A stretch of 28,816 nt of DNA from Firm-08 sp045541535 (GCA_045541535.1 JAZQJG010000035.1:1-28816); one strand, 5' to 3'; positions 7,665 through 16,230 are shown, counted from the stretch's first letter. The notes: generated by a model not told the origin, from the letters alone. Translations and numbers: made by a program.

Positions 7665-9611
7665 ATGGCCGGTAAAATCAGAGGAATTACCATTGAAATA
7701 GGCGGCGATACAAAAGGCTTAGTGCAATCTCTTAACGACGTTGATAAAGAGGTAAAAAGCACCAAACAACAACTGAGAGACGTTGAAAAGCTCTTGAAGC
7801 TCGACCCCACCAACACAACCCTTTTGGCACAAAAGCAAAAGCTGCTTACTCAGGCCGTGGAGCAGACCAGCGAAAAACTGGAAAAGCTGAAAGAGGCCCA
7901 AAAAGAAATGGACGCTCAGGGCATTGATAAAAACTCCGCTCAGTACATGGCACTACAGCGGGAAATTATCTCGACCACTCAATATCTCGACGATCTTGAA
8001 TCAGCGGCGGCGCGGTCAAACGCCACCCTTGCAAAAGTGGGCGCCGTAGCCGATAAAATTTCCGGCGGCGCACAGAAAGTATCAAACGCCACGCGGGGAA
8101 TTTCCACAGCGGCCACCGGCGCAATAACCGGCATTGCAGGAATGGCCTACAATGCGGCGGTCATGTCCGACGACCTGAACACCCTTGCAAAGCAGACCGG
8201 ATTTTCTACCGCCGAAATTCAGAAAATGCAGTATGCCGCCGACCGTATTGACGTTTCGATGGAAACCATAACAGGCGGCGCGGCGAAGATGACCCGGCAA
8301 CTGATTGACAACGAGGAAAAATTTACCGAGTTAGGCGTGGCCACCCGCGACACTGACGGGGCCATGCGCTCAACCACAGATATTTTTTACGACACCATCA
8401 AAGCCCTCAGCGAAATGGACAACGAGACGGCAAGAGATACCGCAGCAATGGACATTTTTGGCCGCTCTGCAAACGAGCTGGCAGGCGTCATCGATGACGG
8501 CGGCGCGGCCCTGAGAGAATACGGCGAAGAAATGGAGGCGCTGGGCCTTGTTATAAGTCAAGAAACCCTTGACGACCTGAACGCCGTCAACGACGAAATT
8601 GACCAGATCAAGGCGCAGGCGCTGGCCACCTTTGCAACATCCGGTGCCACGGCCCTTCAAACCCTTTCACCAATAATCTCACAGGTTATTGGATTCCTTG
8701 ACCAGCTCTTTCAAAAAATCGCCGGTCTGGATCAACAGCAGATGAAAACCATTCTCACCATTCTGACCATTGTGGCGGCTGTGTCACCGGTGGCGGGCAT
8801 GATCGCAAACGTGGCCAGAGCGATATCGACACTCACGCCCATAATGAGCGCACTTTTTACTATGCTGCAGGCAAATCCGATTTTTATGTTTATCGGTGCC
8901 GTTATTGCCGCCGGAGCGGCTATTGCCTTGTTTGGCGATGACTTGAAAGCGATCCTGACCGAAACGGACAATTTCCTTCAGACAATTTTTGCGGTGGACT
9001 TCACAAACGTTTTCGGCCCCATCCTTGGCGGCGCACTCAATGAGTTTTTAGCCTTAGTCTCAACAACATGGGACGCGGCCAAACAAATCCTTGAGGGCAT
9101 TATTAATTTTTGCCAAGGCGTGTTTACCGGCGACTGGCAAAAAGCATGGGACGGTGTCGGGCAGATTTTCAGCGGCGTTTTTAACGGCCTTGCCGGAATT
9201 GCAGAGGCCGCAATAAACGGTGTTATCGGCTTTGTGAACAGCGGCATTGCCGCCATCAACTCATTTATTGAACTGATTAACCGCATCCCTGCCGTGGACA
9301 TTCCCACTATCGGCACAATCGGGCCGGTCAACCTTGACGGGCAGGCGGCCACCGGCGGCACATTCAGCCGGGGTAATATCCTTGTCGGTGAAGCCGGGCC
9401 GGAAATTCTCACAGTTTCCGGGGGCCGGGCAACTGTTACGCCCTTGAGCGGGAACGCGCCCCATACGCCGGTACAGCCCACCGCCATCGGCGGCAACCTG
9501 AGCACAAATGTACAGGTCAATTTCACCGGGAGCCTTGCCCAACTGGCCCACATTCTGACGCCGGAGATCAAGGCGGAAACCGTAAGAGTTGGCCCGGCGC
9601 TGGTCAATTAG
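7665..9611 (+). CDS. Tail tape measure protein
   Basis: 648 residues. Sets tail length and travels through the tube at infection. Residues about 20-130 form a long charged coiled coil (VKSTKQQLRDVEKLLKLDP is a common tape measure motif). Residues about 360-425 hold two hydrophobic helices suited to membrane insertion. The C-terminus contains GGTFSRGNILVGEAGPEIL, also typical of tape measures. At roughly 1.5 angstrom per residue the tail would be near 100 nm. The ATG is preceded by GGGGTGAG. Confidence 0.93.
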   Translation: MAGKIRGITIEIGGDTKGLVQSLNDVDKEVKSTKQQLRDVEKLLKLDPTNTTLLAQKQKLLTQAVEQTSEKLEKLKEAQKEMDAQGIDKNSAQYMALQREIISTTQYLDDLESAAARSNATLAKVGAVADKISGGAQKVSNATRGISTAATGAITGIAGMAYNAAVMSDDLNTLAKQTGFSTAEIQKMQYAADRIDVSMETITGGAAKMTRQLIDNEEKFTELGVATRDTDGAMRSTTDIFYDTIKALSEMDNETARDTAAMDIFGRSANELAGVIDDGGAALREYGEEMEALGLVISQETLDDLNAVNDEIDQIKAQALATFATSGATALQTLSPIISQVIGFLDQLFQKIAGLDQQQMKTILTILTIVAAVSPVAGMIANVARAISTLTPIMSALFTMLQANPIFMFIGAVIAAGAAIALFGDDLKAILTETDNFLQTIFAVDFTNVFGPILGGALNEFLALVSTTWDAAKQILEGIINFCQGVFTGDWQKAWDGVGQIFSGVFNGLAGIAEAAINGVIGFVNSGIAAINSFIELINRIPAVDIPTIGTIGPVNLDGQAATGGTFSRGNILVGEAGPEILTVSGGRATVTPLSGNAPHTPVQPTAIGGNLSTNVQVNFTGSLAQLAHILTPEIKAETVRVGPALVN

Positions 9612-9620
9612 GAGGAACAA

Positions 9621-10007
9621 ATGAATATTATTGTTGATGACGTAACATACCGGGTGAATGTGATCTATCCAAGCCATGAAGTTATGGCAGAGCTTTTAGC
9701 AGGCAGCAACGCCGGGCGGGCCATTAATCAGCGGCAAATCCGGGACATTGCGGCCACGGCATACACTCACACAATGGAGATCGAACCGGATGATCTTTAC
9801 CCCGGCGATTTTGACGCCCTTTTCTGGGTGCTCACAGCCCCAATAGACAGTCACCGGGTAAAGCTGCCCTTCATGCAGGGTGTACAGGAATTTGACGCGG
9901 CAATCTCAACCGCAAAAATCACAGACCACAATAAGCAGGGTGAATATCGCCGGTGGCGTGGTCTGGCCGTGACCTTTACACCCATTGAACCGCAGAGAAC
10001 GGAGTAA
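9621..10007 (+). CDS. Tail protein after tape measure, function unknown
   Basis: 128 residues; I do not recognise the family. It starts MNIIVDDVTYRVNVIYPSHE after a good GGAGG site overlapping the tape measure stop, and its C-terminal part (HNKQGEYRRWRGLAVTFTPIEP) looks like a beta-sheet structural protein. The position, directly after the tape measure and before the hub, is that of a distal tail protein or tail tip adaptor, but it is shorter than most Dit proteins. A baseplate role is inferred only from context. Confidence 0.75.
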   Translation: MNIIVDDVTYRVNVIYPSHEVMAELLAGSNAGRAINQRQIRDIAATAYTHTMEIEPDDLYPGDFDALFWVLTAPIDSHRVKLPFMQGVQEFDAAISTAKITDHNKQGEYRRWRGLAVTFTPIEPQRTE

Positions 10008-10011
10008 GCCC

Positions 10012-12300
10012 ATGACCAACAACAGAATTATTATAGGGGAGAATGTAAATTCTCCCCTATACGTTTTTGATAACTCTGATATCGAATCAATTACCGGGCA
10101 GCTTGCAACCGACCTGATTTCAGACGCCTTGAGCATTGACCGGCTTGACCCGGTATGCAGACAAGAATTTATTATCCGCCGGGTGTTCAGAACCAAAGAC
10201 ATGTACGTAATCAACACCCGCGACGGCAAAATACTATGCGGCCATTTCACCGGCGATAATCTGGAAGATATCCCGTATGGCACGCCCTTGTGGTTTTACC
10301 ACGGGGAAAAACTCTTTGCAAAATTCTATATTGATAAGCCCCATCGACAGAGCCGGGACGCGTGGAAAATATCTGCGATCAGCCTTGTGGGCCTCATGGA
10401 CAAACAAGACCACGCGGGAGCCGTCTATACCGGCCAGACAGTAGCGGAGGTTATAGCGGAAATTTTCGGCGGCGTGATAAGCATGAAAGTCAACGGGCTT
10501 GTTAACATCACCGGCGGCCTTGAAAATTGCTATGTGGCTGAATCGCTGGCCGATGTAAAAACATACGGCTGGCTGCCCTATGCCACAAAGCGGTCAAACC
10601 TCCATCAGCTTTTGTTCGCCACCGGCGCAAGTCTGAGCCGTGACGATAATTATAATGTCGTGTTCAAGTTTCTGGACGCGCTGACGGCCTCAGAGATCGC
10701 AGACGGAAGAATATACATGGAGGGCAGCGCTAACGGCCTTGAGGGCATAACCGGCGTTGAAGTGACAGAACACACTTTCCAATGGGTACACAATCAGCAG
10801 CCAACGGAGCTGTACAACAACACTGACGTGTATGCCGAACCGGCGGACAATGTTCTTGTAAAATTCTCCACGCCTATCAGAGTGAGCACCGCCACCACCA
10901 CCGGCGATCTCAACATCGTGGAAATCGGCCAGAATTACGCCATTGTTTCCGGTAAAGGCACTTTGAGCGCGATTCCATATGTGCATCTTACACGCATTGT
11001 TTCCAAAAAGCAGCTTAACCCCACAACCCCGGAAAACATAAAAACCGTGACCGGCGCGACGCTTGTTTCACCTATGAACAGCGAATACGTGACGGCACGG
11101 CTTTTTGATTATTACACCAATGCAAAAATTATAAACGGCGCTATTGTCAGCGAAGGCGAAAAGCCCGGCGGACGTTATACCTTCAAAAACGCTTTTGGAG
11201 AAAGCGTAACCGCCACCATTACCGCCATGAGCATCAACGCCACCGGCATCCTCAAAGGCAGTTATCAGGCCGTTACAGAATACATGCTTTCCCACAAAGG
11301 AAATAACTACAATCAGTCTTTGTTCTTTACGGAAGAAACAGAGTGGACAGTACCGGCAGAAATCCGTAACAGTGATTTTCCCTATGTCCGGGCCGTCCTT
11401 ATCGGCGGCGGACAGGGCGGACAGGGTGGCACCGGCGGCCTGCAGGGAAAAGGCTGCTACAAGGACGGCAACACATACACCGGCCACGGCAGCGGCCCCG
11501 GCGGCAAAGGCGGCCCCGGCGGTATTGCCGGACAGGGCGGCAAAGTCTACGCCATAGCCCGCCTTGACGTTTCCAACATCAATAAAATTGTATTTATCCC
11601 CGGAGCGGGCGGCCCCGGCGGCGCAAAAGGCCCCGGCGGCTATAACGGCACCCCTGATGAATACGTTACCCCCGGCGTCGGCCTTGAGGGCGGGCCCAGC
11701 TTAATGAGGCTCTACGACGATGACGGCAACCTTGTCACAGAGTACAGCACCGCCGACGGCGCAATTTTGCCCTTTGGCGTGGCGGATGTTACCCGTGATA
11801 CCGTCTATGGTCTCAGCGGCACAGACGGCGTTGACGGGGCAGACGGCGGCGAGGGCGGCGTAGCTTCACCCGGCGCGGACGGACTGCCCGGCGGGGACGT
11901 GCTGGACTGGAAAGGCGGGGAAGGCTCACTTGCTGGGTATGCCTCTCATAATTCCGGGCAAGGCATGATGGAGGCAATGGCCGGAGGCGCGGGCGGCGGC
12001 GGTGCCGCTAACGGTGCCGACGGACAAGCCGCAATTTCCGGCGGCTCTGCATCATGGCAGCAGTATGTGTGGGGCGGAAACGCCGGAAACGGCGCGAACG
12101 CCCAAAACGCGCCCACCACCCCGGAAATTCCCGGGCAAGGCGGCGACGGCGGCCACGGCGGCGGCGGTGGAGGCACCGGCGGCGCCCAGAACTGGACGCC
12201 AATAACCAGCGGCGTAAAAGACGGCACCCCCGGCGCAGGCGGCGACGGAACCGACGGCGCAAACGGCGCGGGCGGCTGCCTGTTCCTCTATACTTCATAA
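10012..12300 (+). CDS. Tail hub / receptor-binding protein with glycine-rich C-terminus
   Basis: 762 residues from the ATG at 10012 with CGGAG 8 bases upstream; a TTG at 9985 is less likely. Residues about 1-460 are an ordinary alpha-beta tail tip region (SLVGLMDKQDHAGAVYTGQT, then a beta-rich part) in the position of a siphovirus hub. From about residue 464 to the end the protein becomes extremely glycine-rich (GGG, GPGG, GGDGGHGG runs), interrupted by short beta-strand pieces, and ends GGCLFLYTS. Such glycine-rich domains resemble polyglycine-II adhesin tips of some phages and are likely to contact the host surface. I cannot name the receptor. Confidence 0.8.
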   Translation: MTNNRIIIGENVNSPLYVFDNSDIESITGQLATDLISDALSIDRLDPVCRQEFIIRRVFRTKDMYVINTRDGKILCGHFTGDNLEDIPYGTPLWFYHGEKLFAKFYIDKPHRQSRDAWKISAISLVGLMDKQDHAGAVYTGQTVAEVIAEIFGGVISMKVNGLVNITGGLENCYVAESLADVKTYGWLPYATKRSNLHQLLFATGASLSRDDNYNVVFKFLDALTASEIADGRIYMEGSANGLEGITGVEVTEHTFQWVHNQQPTELYNNTDVYAEPADNVLVKFSTPIRVSTATTTGDLNIVEIGQNYAIVSGKGTLSAIPYVHLTRIVSKKQLNPTTPENIKTVTGATLVSPMNSEYVTARLFDYYTNAKIINGAIVSEGEKPGGRYTFKNAFGESVTATITAMSINATGILKGSYQAVTEYMLSHKGNNYNQSLFFTEETEWTVPAEIRNSDFPYVRAVLIGGGQGGQGGTGGLQGKGCYKDGNTYTGHGSGPGGKGGPGGIAGQGGKVYAIARLDVSNINKIVFIPGAGGPGGAKGPGGYNGTPDEYVTPGVGLEGGPSLMRLYDDDGNLVTEYSTADGAILPFGVADVTRDTVYGLSGTDGVDGADGGEGGVASPGADGLPGGDVLDWKGGEGSLAGYASHNSGQGMMEAMAGGAGGGGAANGADGQAAISGGSASWQQYVWGGNAGNGANAQNAPTTPEIPGQGGDGGHGGGGGGTGGAQNWTPITSGVKDGTPGAGGDGTDGANGAGGCLFLYTS
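10032..10068 (+). terminator. Strong hairpin just inside the tail hub gene
   Basis: Arms 10032-10044 and 10049-10061 are a perfect 13-bp inverted repeat closed by a GTAA (GNRA-type) tetraloop, followed by CG and TTTTT (10064-10068). It begins 20 bases after the hub start codon and has intrinsic terminator form, yet lies wholly in coding sequence (codons 7 to 17). Confidence 0.45.
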
Positions 12301-12313
12301 GAGAGGTTGAAGC

Positions 12314-12664
12314 ATGGCAAATCATTACATCACAATCGACAGCGAAAACCGCATAATCGACGGCTTTACCGATTCCTTCAAATGGCCCGGCCCCGCTGAT
12401 ATCCTCATCCGCGAGAATGGCGGTGAAGTCTTTGAGCTTTTCGGCGGCGATCCGGGCCGCCCCCTGAGCTTTGTGACCCACGGCGTTGAGGTCTGGATGT
12501 TCAAATGGACGGGGGAGACCGTGGCCCAAAGGGAGCAGGCGGAAATCAACGCCGACTTGCCGCCGCTGCCCGTCACTCCAAGTTTGGAAGATCAGATCGC
12601 GGCCAACACCTACGACATTGAAACCCTTAACATGGCGCTGAACATTCTTATTAATGGAGGCTGA
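12314..12664 (+). CDS. Tail-associated protein, unknown function
   Basis: 116 residues starting MANHYITIDSENRIIDGF after GAGAGG. The N-terminal half (IDSENRII-GF-D-F, then GGEVFELFGG) resembles small baseplate-region proteins that sit beside fibres in Firmicutes phages. The C-terminus (SLEDQIAANTYDIETLNMAL) is a short helix like those of XkdW-type proteins. No enzymatic motif. The stop lies 4 bp before the fibre start codon, so the two are probably co-translated. Confidence 0.7.
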   Translation: MANHYITIDSENRIIDGFTDSFKWPGPADILIRENGGEVFELFGGDPGRPLSFVTHGVEVWMFKWTGETVAQREQAEINADLPPLPVTPSLEDQIAANTYDIETLNMALNILINGG

Positions 12665-12668
12665 CATT

Positions 12669-14369
12669 ATGACCCTTGAAGAATTCAGATCCCTTTTAGG
12701 GCAAGCTTTGGACTTTTATAATTCTGAGCACACATCAACAGAAATTGACGAGGGAGTAAGCGGCGGCTTGGGTGCTGTCCGCTACGACATCCCGCAAACA
12801 CTGGCCGAAGCCCAAAAGGCCACAGCCCGCAAGAATTTAGGCATTGAAGGCGGCGGCGCGGGCGGCGGCAACTTTGAAGCTATCTATGACGTTACCACCG
12901 CCGCAGAAATCGAAGAAGCATATCAGGCCGGTATGACCATCACAATGAACAACAACGGCGTGATTTTCTATCTCAGGGAACGCATCAATGAAAACATGTT
13001 TGTGTTCACAACCGCACCCTACTATGTTGACATATTCAAAGAAATCTACATCTACACCGCCACGGTTGACGGCATCACATGGAGTAGCGCCCTGACCAAA
13101 GCCGAACCCACCAGCAACAAGGTCACGACCATCGACGAAAATTCCACCAATAAGCAATACCCCAGCGCGAAAGCCGTGTTTGATTTTGTTAATGAGAACG
13201 GCGGCGGCAGCGGTGCCGACTTGCTCAACGCCGACGGGATTATCAAGCAGCAGTATTTCCCGGCGGGGTATCCGTACAGCCAAACCGGAGAGGACTATAT
13301 ACTGCCTGAGACTGCAGTCACACTAAACGAGGACGGTGAGGCCATATTAACTGATTCCCTGGGCCTTGTGGAAGGGCAAACATATAGCGTTAACTGGAAC
13401 GGCACTGACTATGAGTGTGATTGTGTAAAAGTGGAAATGGCCGAAAATGGTGACGGCGTTGCTGATATACAGATGGGGGTCGGACTCGGCAATATTGGAT
13501 TCATGACAGGCGGGGACGACACCGGCGAACCGTTTGTTATTATTGATGTTCTGCCTGAACTTGCTGCCGCACTGGGGGCAGCCGCACTGGTGCAGGCTCT
13601 TGACGGCTCAACATCTGTTACACTGTCGATTACAGGCATTACAGAAGTAACTAACCCTATAGCACAGAAATATTTACCTATTGGGTATCCATACTTTATC
13701 CCCGGTGGGGAAGTTATCTTGGAAGAAACTAATGTTAACGCGAATTCAGTGGTAGCTCCAACCCTTAATATCAAGCTTGGGTATACCTATGCTGTGACTT
13801 TTAATGGCGAAGCGTACGAATGCACCGCAACAACCCTCACACAACAAAATATAAGCACAATAACGCTTGGAAATCAAAATATCATTTTTGGCGGTGTAGC
13901 CACCGGCGAACCGTTTTTAATTGTATTCGCCCCCGCCTCGGGTTGGAACATATATATGGCAGATGGTATATCAACTGCAACTCTGTCAATTGTGCAGGCG
14001 GACACATATAAAAAAATAGATTCAAGGTATATGCCCGACACAGGCAAAACGCTTGTTATCGACCTTGTAGCAGAGGAAACCGGGTCCGTCGTCGCCGGAG
14101 AATATGAAATAATTTCTTTGACACCAGAACCTAAAAAAATTTGGAAGGCTTTAGCACAAAACCAAAACCTCACTTTGCGCTACAAAAGCGCCCAAACCGA
14201 TATCACAACAGAACACTACACATTAGCGTCCAGCTCACCAACAACCATGATTTTCACAAAACTTAGTACGGAAAGCAATCAACCAACATATGACGAAATA
14301 ACGTTATACAGCAGCGGCAGCGCACAATATGAAAGAAAATATATACTCATTCGACAGGAGGCACCATGA
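12669..14369 (+). CDS. Tail fibre protein
   Basis: 566 residues from ATG 12669, which has GGAGG 8 bases upstream; the in-frame ATG at 12654 lies upstream of that site. The N-terminus contains PQTLAEAQKATARKNLGIEG and then NSTNKQYPSAKAVFDFVNE, two motifs common in phage fibres. Two related beta-rich modules follow, about residues 184-328 and 329-458. Both share the order YFP/YLP-GYPY, a Y-V-W/F-NG--YEC stretch, GEPF-I and T--LSI. A distinct ~100-residue C-terminal domain closes the protein and probably carries receptor specificity. Base composition is more AT-rich toward the 3' end. Confidence 0.82.
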   Translation: MTLEEFRSLLGQALDFYNSEHTSTEIDEGVSGGLGAVRYDIPQTLAEAQKATARKNLGIEGGGAGGGNFEAIYDVTTAAEIEEAYQAGMTITMNNNGVIFYLRERINENMFVFTTAPYYVDIFKEIYIYTATVDGITWSSALTKAEPTSNKVTTIDENSTNKQYPSAKAVFDFVNENGGGSGADLLNADGIIKQQYFPAGYPYSQTGEDYILPETAVTLNEDGEAILTDSLGLVEGQTYSVNWNGTDYECDCVKVEMAENGDGVADIQMGVGLGNIGFMTGGDDTGEPFVIIDVLPELAAALGAAALVQALDGSTSVTLSITGITEVTNPIAQKYLPIGYPYFIPGGEVILEETNVNANSVVAPTLNIKLGYTYAVTFNGEAYECTATTLTQQNISTITLGNQNIIFGGVATGEPFLIVFAPASGWNIYMADGISTATLSIVQADTYKKIDSRYMPDTGKTLVIDLVAEETGSVVAGEYEIISLTPEPKKIWKALAQNQNLTLRYKSAQTDITTEHYTLASSSPTTMIFTKLSTESNQPTYDEITLYSSGSAQYERKYILIRQEAP

Positions 14370-14512
14370 CCGGAACAATTGACCGTGAAAAACTTCTTGC
14401 AGAGTGCCGCGCCTACAGAGAGCGCACAGAAACCCTTGAGGCCGAAAACGCCGACCTGAAAGCGGCCCTTGCCCTTTTCGGCGTAACAGAGGAGGCACCG
14501 CAAAATGAATAA
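14366..14512 (+). CDS. Small coiled-coil protein
   Basis: 48 residues (MTGTIDREKLLAECRAYRER...EEAPQNE). It starts at the ATG overlapping the fibre stop by 4 bp (ATGA) with GACAGGAGG upstream. The middle is one amphipathic helix (RTETLEAENADLKAALALFG). Function unknown; position between fibre and lysis genes suggests a structural accessory. Confidence 0.65.
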   Translation: MTGTIDREKLLAECRAYRERTETLEAENADLKAALALFGVTEEAPQNE

Positions 14513-14666
14513 ATGGCAAGAAAAAGCCGCCTCCGTAAAAAACGAAACAGGGGCGGCGCTTCAATTAGTCTTTGATGAAGTCCCTAAAGGTCAGCAAAAG
14601 CAGCTTGTGAAAAACCCTGCAATCAAGGAGGTATTAGATCGCTATGGTGTGGTTTACGAAACCTGA
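14505..14666 (+). CDS. Small hypothetical protein
   Basis: 53 residues (MNKWQEKAASVKNETGAALQ... DRYGVVYET). The start lies inside the end of the previous small gene, 8 bp before its stop end, and GAGGAGG is found about 10 bases upstream. I do not recognise the family. Small helical proteins at this position are frequent between fibres and lysins. Confidence 0.6.
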   Translation: MNKWQEKAASVKNETGAALQLVFDEVPKGQQKQLVKNPAIKEVLDRYGVVYET

Positions 14667-14715
14667 CCCGGAAGATGATGCAAAAGAATATTCCGGGCTC
14701 TTGACGGAGGATTAA
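14644..14715 (+). CDS. Very small ORF before the endolysin
   Basis: 23 residues (MVWFTKPDPEDDAKEYSGLL...), starting within the previous small gene after AAGGAGG at a slightly long distance (about 12 bases). It ends just before the endolysin start. It sits where XkdX-like miniproteins occur in Firmicutes phages but lacks their usual sequence. It may only serve translational coupling. Confidence 0.4.
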   Translation: MVWFTKPDPEDDAKEYSGLLTED

Positions 14716-14718
14716 AAA

Positions 14719-15489
14719 ATGAGCGCACAAACGATTTATTTCAAGCTTGTCGCCGCCGGTATGTCCCCGGTTGGTGCCTGCGCCATGATGGGCAACATGC
14801 AGGCAGAGAGCGGGCTACGCTCCAACAACGCTCAAGACGGTTTGTCCCCTCTCTCTGACCCTGTTTATACCGATTATGCAAATCGCGGCCTTATAGACTT
14901 TGTAAATGATAGCATTGGTTATGGCCTTTGCCAGTGGACACTAAAAAGCCGTAAGCGAAAAATGCTGGACTTCCACCGTCAGCGGAACATGAGCATAGAT
15001 CACGAAGATACACAAGTGGACTTTTGTATTTGGGAACTGCAAAACGAACCTGAGTACAAAGAGTTGTGGATCTATCTCTGCAATGCTACCGGTGTGGTGG
15101 AAGCCGCCGACAGAATATGCCGCATTTACGAAAGACCGCGAGTAAATAATTACCAGCCACGCCGGGACGCCGCCAACAACTTTTATATGAGCTTTGGGGG
15201 GATGGTGGGGAGCGACTACCCCACAGACGGCGAAGCCGACAGCTCCCCTGACAAGGGGAGCCAAGGGGAAGAAATCTACTGGCCGCCGCGTGTACTGGCA
15301 CTTGGCATGTTCGGCCCGGACGTCGTAGCCCTGCAAGGGCTTCTTATTGCCCACGGATTCCCAGCAGGGATAAGCGGTACATTTGACACCGCCACCCGCA
15401 TAAAGACAATGGGATTCCAAGTGGAACACGGCCTGTATGGGGACGGCATAGCCGGGCCCCTCACATGGGCCGCACTGACAAAGAGGTGA
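14719..15489 (+). CDS. Endolysin: phage tail-lysozyme-type domain plus peptidoglycan-binding domain
   Basis: 256 residues, no signal peptide, so release depends on the holin. Residues about 1-160 (IYFKLVAAGMSPVGACAMMG, then GNMQAESGL with the likely catalytic Glu, and GYGLCQWT) match the phage tail lysozyme-like glycosidase family. Residues about 187-256 (ALGMFGPDVVALQGLLIAHG ... GDGIAGPLTWAAL) are a PG_binding_1 domain. The linker between them (about residues 168-184) is encoded by a palindromic double-hairpin repeat that also occurs in intergenic sites here. GGAGG lies 8 bases before the ATG. Confidence 0.88.
   Translation: MSAQTIYFKLVAAGMSPVGACAMMGNMQAESGLRSNNAQDGLSPLSDPVYTDYANRGLIDFVNDSIGYGLCQWTLKSRKRKMLDFHRQRNMSIDHEDTQVDFCIWELQNEPEYKELWIYLCNATGVVEAADRICRIYERPRVNNYQPRRDAANNFYMSFGGMVGSDYPTDGEADSSPDKGSQGEEIYWPPRVLALGMFGPDVVALQGLLIAHGFPAGISGTFDTATRIKTMGFQVEHGLYGDGIAGPLTWAALTKR
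15222..15267 (+). repeat. Palindromic double-hairpin repeat, copy 1 (translated linker)
   Basis: First hairpin around CGGCGAAGCCG (15228-15238); second hairpin GCTCCCCT (15242-15249) / AGGGGAGC (15254-15261) with loop GACA, then CAAGG. It shares the order and the AGCTC-CCC...GGGAGCC core with copies at 19007, 21022, 21069 and 22347. Here it is in frame and encodes TDGEADSSPDKGSQG between the two endolysin domains. Confidence 0.75.
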
Positions 15490-15493
15490 AGCC

Positions 15494-15868
15494 GTGGAAA
15501 AAATTCTTGATATCCTCAGCCCCGGCCAGATCGTTGTTGTTGTAGTGGGCCTTCTGCTGGCGCTGTGCGGCGTGATCGTCACGGTGGGAAACGCCGTGGA
15601 AAAAATCTTAAAAGTCATCCGGGCGGCAAAGGCCCCCAATGAGGCACAGGACGAAAAAATCAGCAAACTTGACAACCGTCTGTCTACCGTTGAACGACTT
15701 TTGAAAAATGATGATTTCAGGCTAAAAACGATGGAGCAAGAACACAGGGCCGTACTTACGTCGCTTTTGGCATTACTGGATCATGGTCTGGACGGCAACA
15801 ATATCAGCCAAATGCAAGCAGCTAAAAAAGAGCTAATATACAGCTTGACAAATCACACGAACATATGA
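15494..15868 (+). CDS. Lysis-cassette membrane protein
   Basis: 124 residues from a GTG start preceded by AGAGGTGAAG. One strong transmembrane helix near the N-terminus (IVVVVVGLLLALCGVIVTVG, residues about 13-32) is followed by a long charged coiled coil (NRLSTVERLLKNDDFRLKTM). The layout resembles accessory lysis proteins (XhlA or antiholin type) although the membrane segment is at the opposite end from XhlA. It lies between endolysin and holin, so a lysis role is inferred from context. Confidence 0.7.
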   Translation: MEKILDILSPGQIVVVVVGLLLALCGVIVTVGNAVEKILKVIRAAKAPNEAQDEKISKLDNRLSTVERLLKNDDFRLKTMEQEHRAVLTSLLALLDHGLDGNNISQMQAAKKELIYSLTNHTNI

Positions 15869-15882
15869 AGGGAGGTGAAAAA

Positions 15883-16122
15883 ATGACTAAAACCGATATC
15901 CTCCGCAAGCTTACATCCCGCAAGCTTTGGGTAGCTATGGCCGGTTTTATTTCCGGCTTGTACGTTGCTCTTGGCGGCAGCGCCGAAACTGCTGAGACCA
16001 TTACCGGCCTGATCTTGTCCGGCGCATCTGTGCTGGGCTATCTTCTGGCCGAGGGCCTTGTAGACGCCGCCGAACGTGGCAGCGTTGCAACCAACATCGA
16101 CGGCACCGACGCAATTGAATAA
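15883..16122 (+). CDS. Holin
   Basis: 79 residues starting at ATG 15883 with a strong GGGAGGTG upstream; the in-frame ATG at 15865 precedes that site. Two hydrophobic segments (LWVAMAGFISGLYVALGG and TITGLILSGASVLGYLLAEG) and the end EGLVDAAERG are typical of small phage holins of Clostridia. It would permeabilise the membrane at the end of the cycle to release the endolysin. It is the last gene of the late operon; a strong terminator follows 10 bp after. Confidence 0.82.
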   Translation: MTKTDILRKLTSRKLWVAMAGFISGLYVALGGSAETAETITGLILSGASVLGYLLAEGLVDAAERGSVATNIDGTDAIE

Positions 16123-16132
16123 TGAATAATAG

Positions 16133-16163
16133 AAAGCCGCCCCGCAATGGGGCGGCTTTTTGT
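16133..16163 (+). terminator. Intrinsic terminator after the late operon
   Basis: An 11-bp perfect stem (16133-16143 AAAGCCGCCCC with 16149-16159) and a 5-base loop are followed by TTTTTGTTGTT. It ends the lysis genes and shields the - strand integrase from + strand read-through; the A-rich left flank may let it also act from the other side. Confidence 0.93.
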
Positions 16164-16164
16164 T

Positions 16165-16212
16165 GTTGGTTATATTTATATAATCCTATAGGACTACCAA
16201 TTTATAACCAAC
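16165..16212. promoter_or_regulatory. Candidate attP: 48-bp interrupted palindrome
   Basis: GTTGGTTATA (16165-16174) and its exact complement TATAACCAAC (16203-16212) are centred on the same point (16188/16189) as an inner perfect palindrome TCCTATAGGA (16184-16193). Size, symmetry and place beside a large serine recombinase, between the lysis cassette and int, fit an attachment site. A possible caveat is the palindromic central AT dinucleotide. An operator or a second terminator for the integrase are alternatives. Confidence 0.55.
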
Positions 16213-16230
16213 TGACAATAAATAAAAAAC

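Noticed and set aside
12008..12667. Long - strand open frame opposite the glycine-rich hub region
   Set aside because: Arg-rich translation is what GC-rich glycine codons give on the opposite strand; no promoter or ribosome binding site.
12669..14369. Diversity-generating retroelement target in the tail fibre
   Set aside because: No reverse transcriptase gene and no template repeat were seen anywhere in the window.
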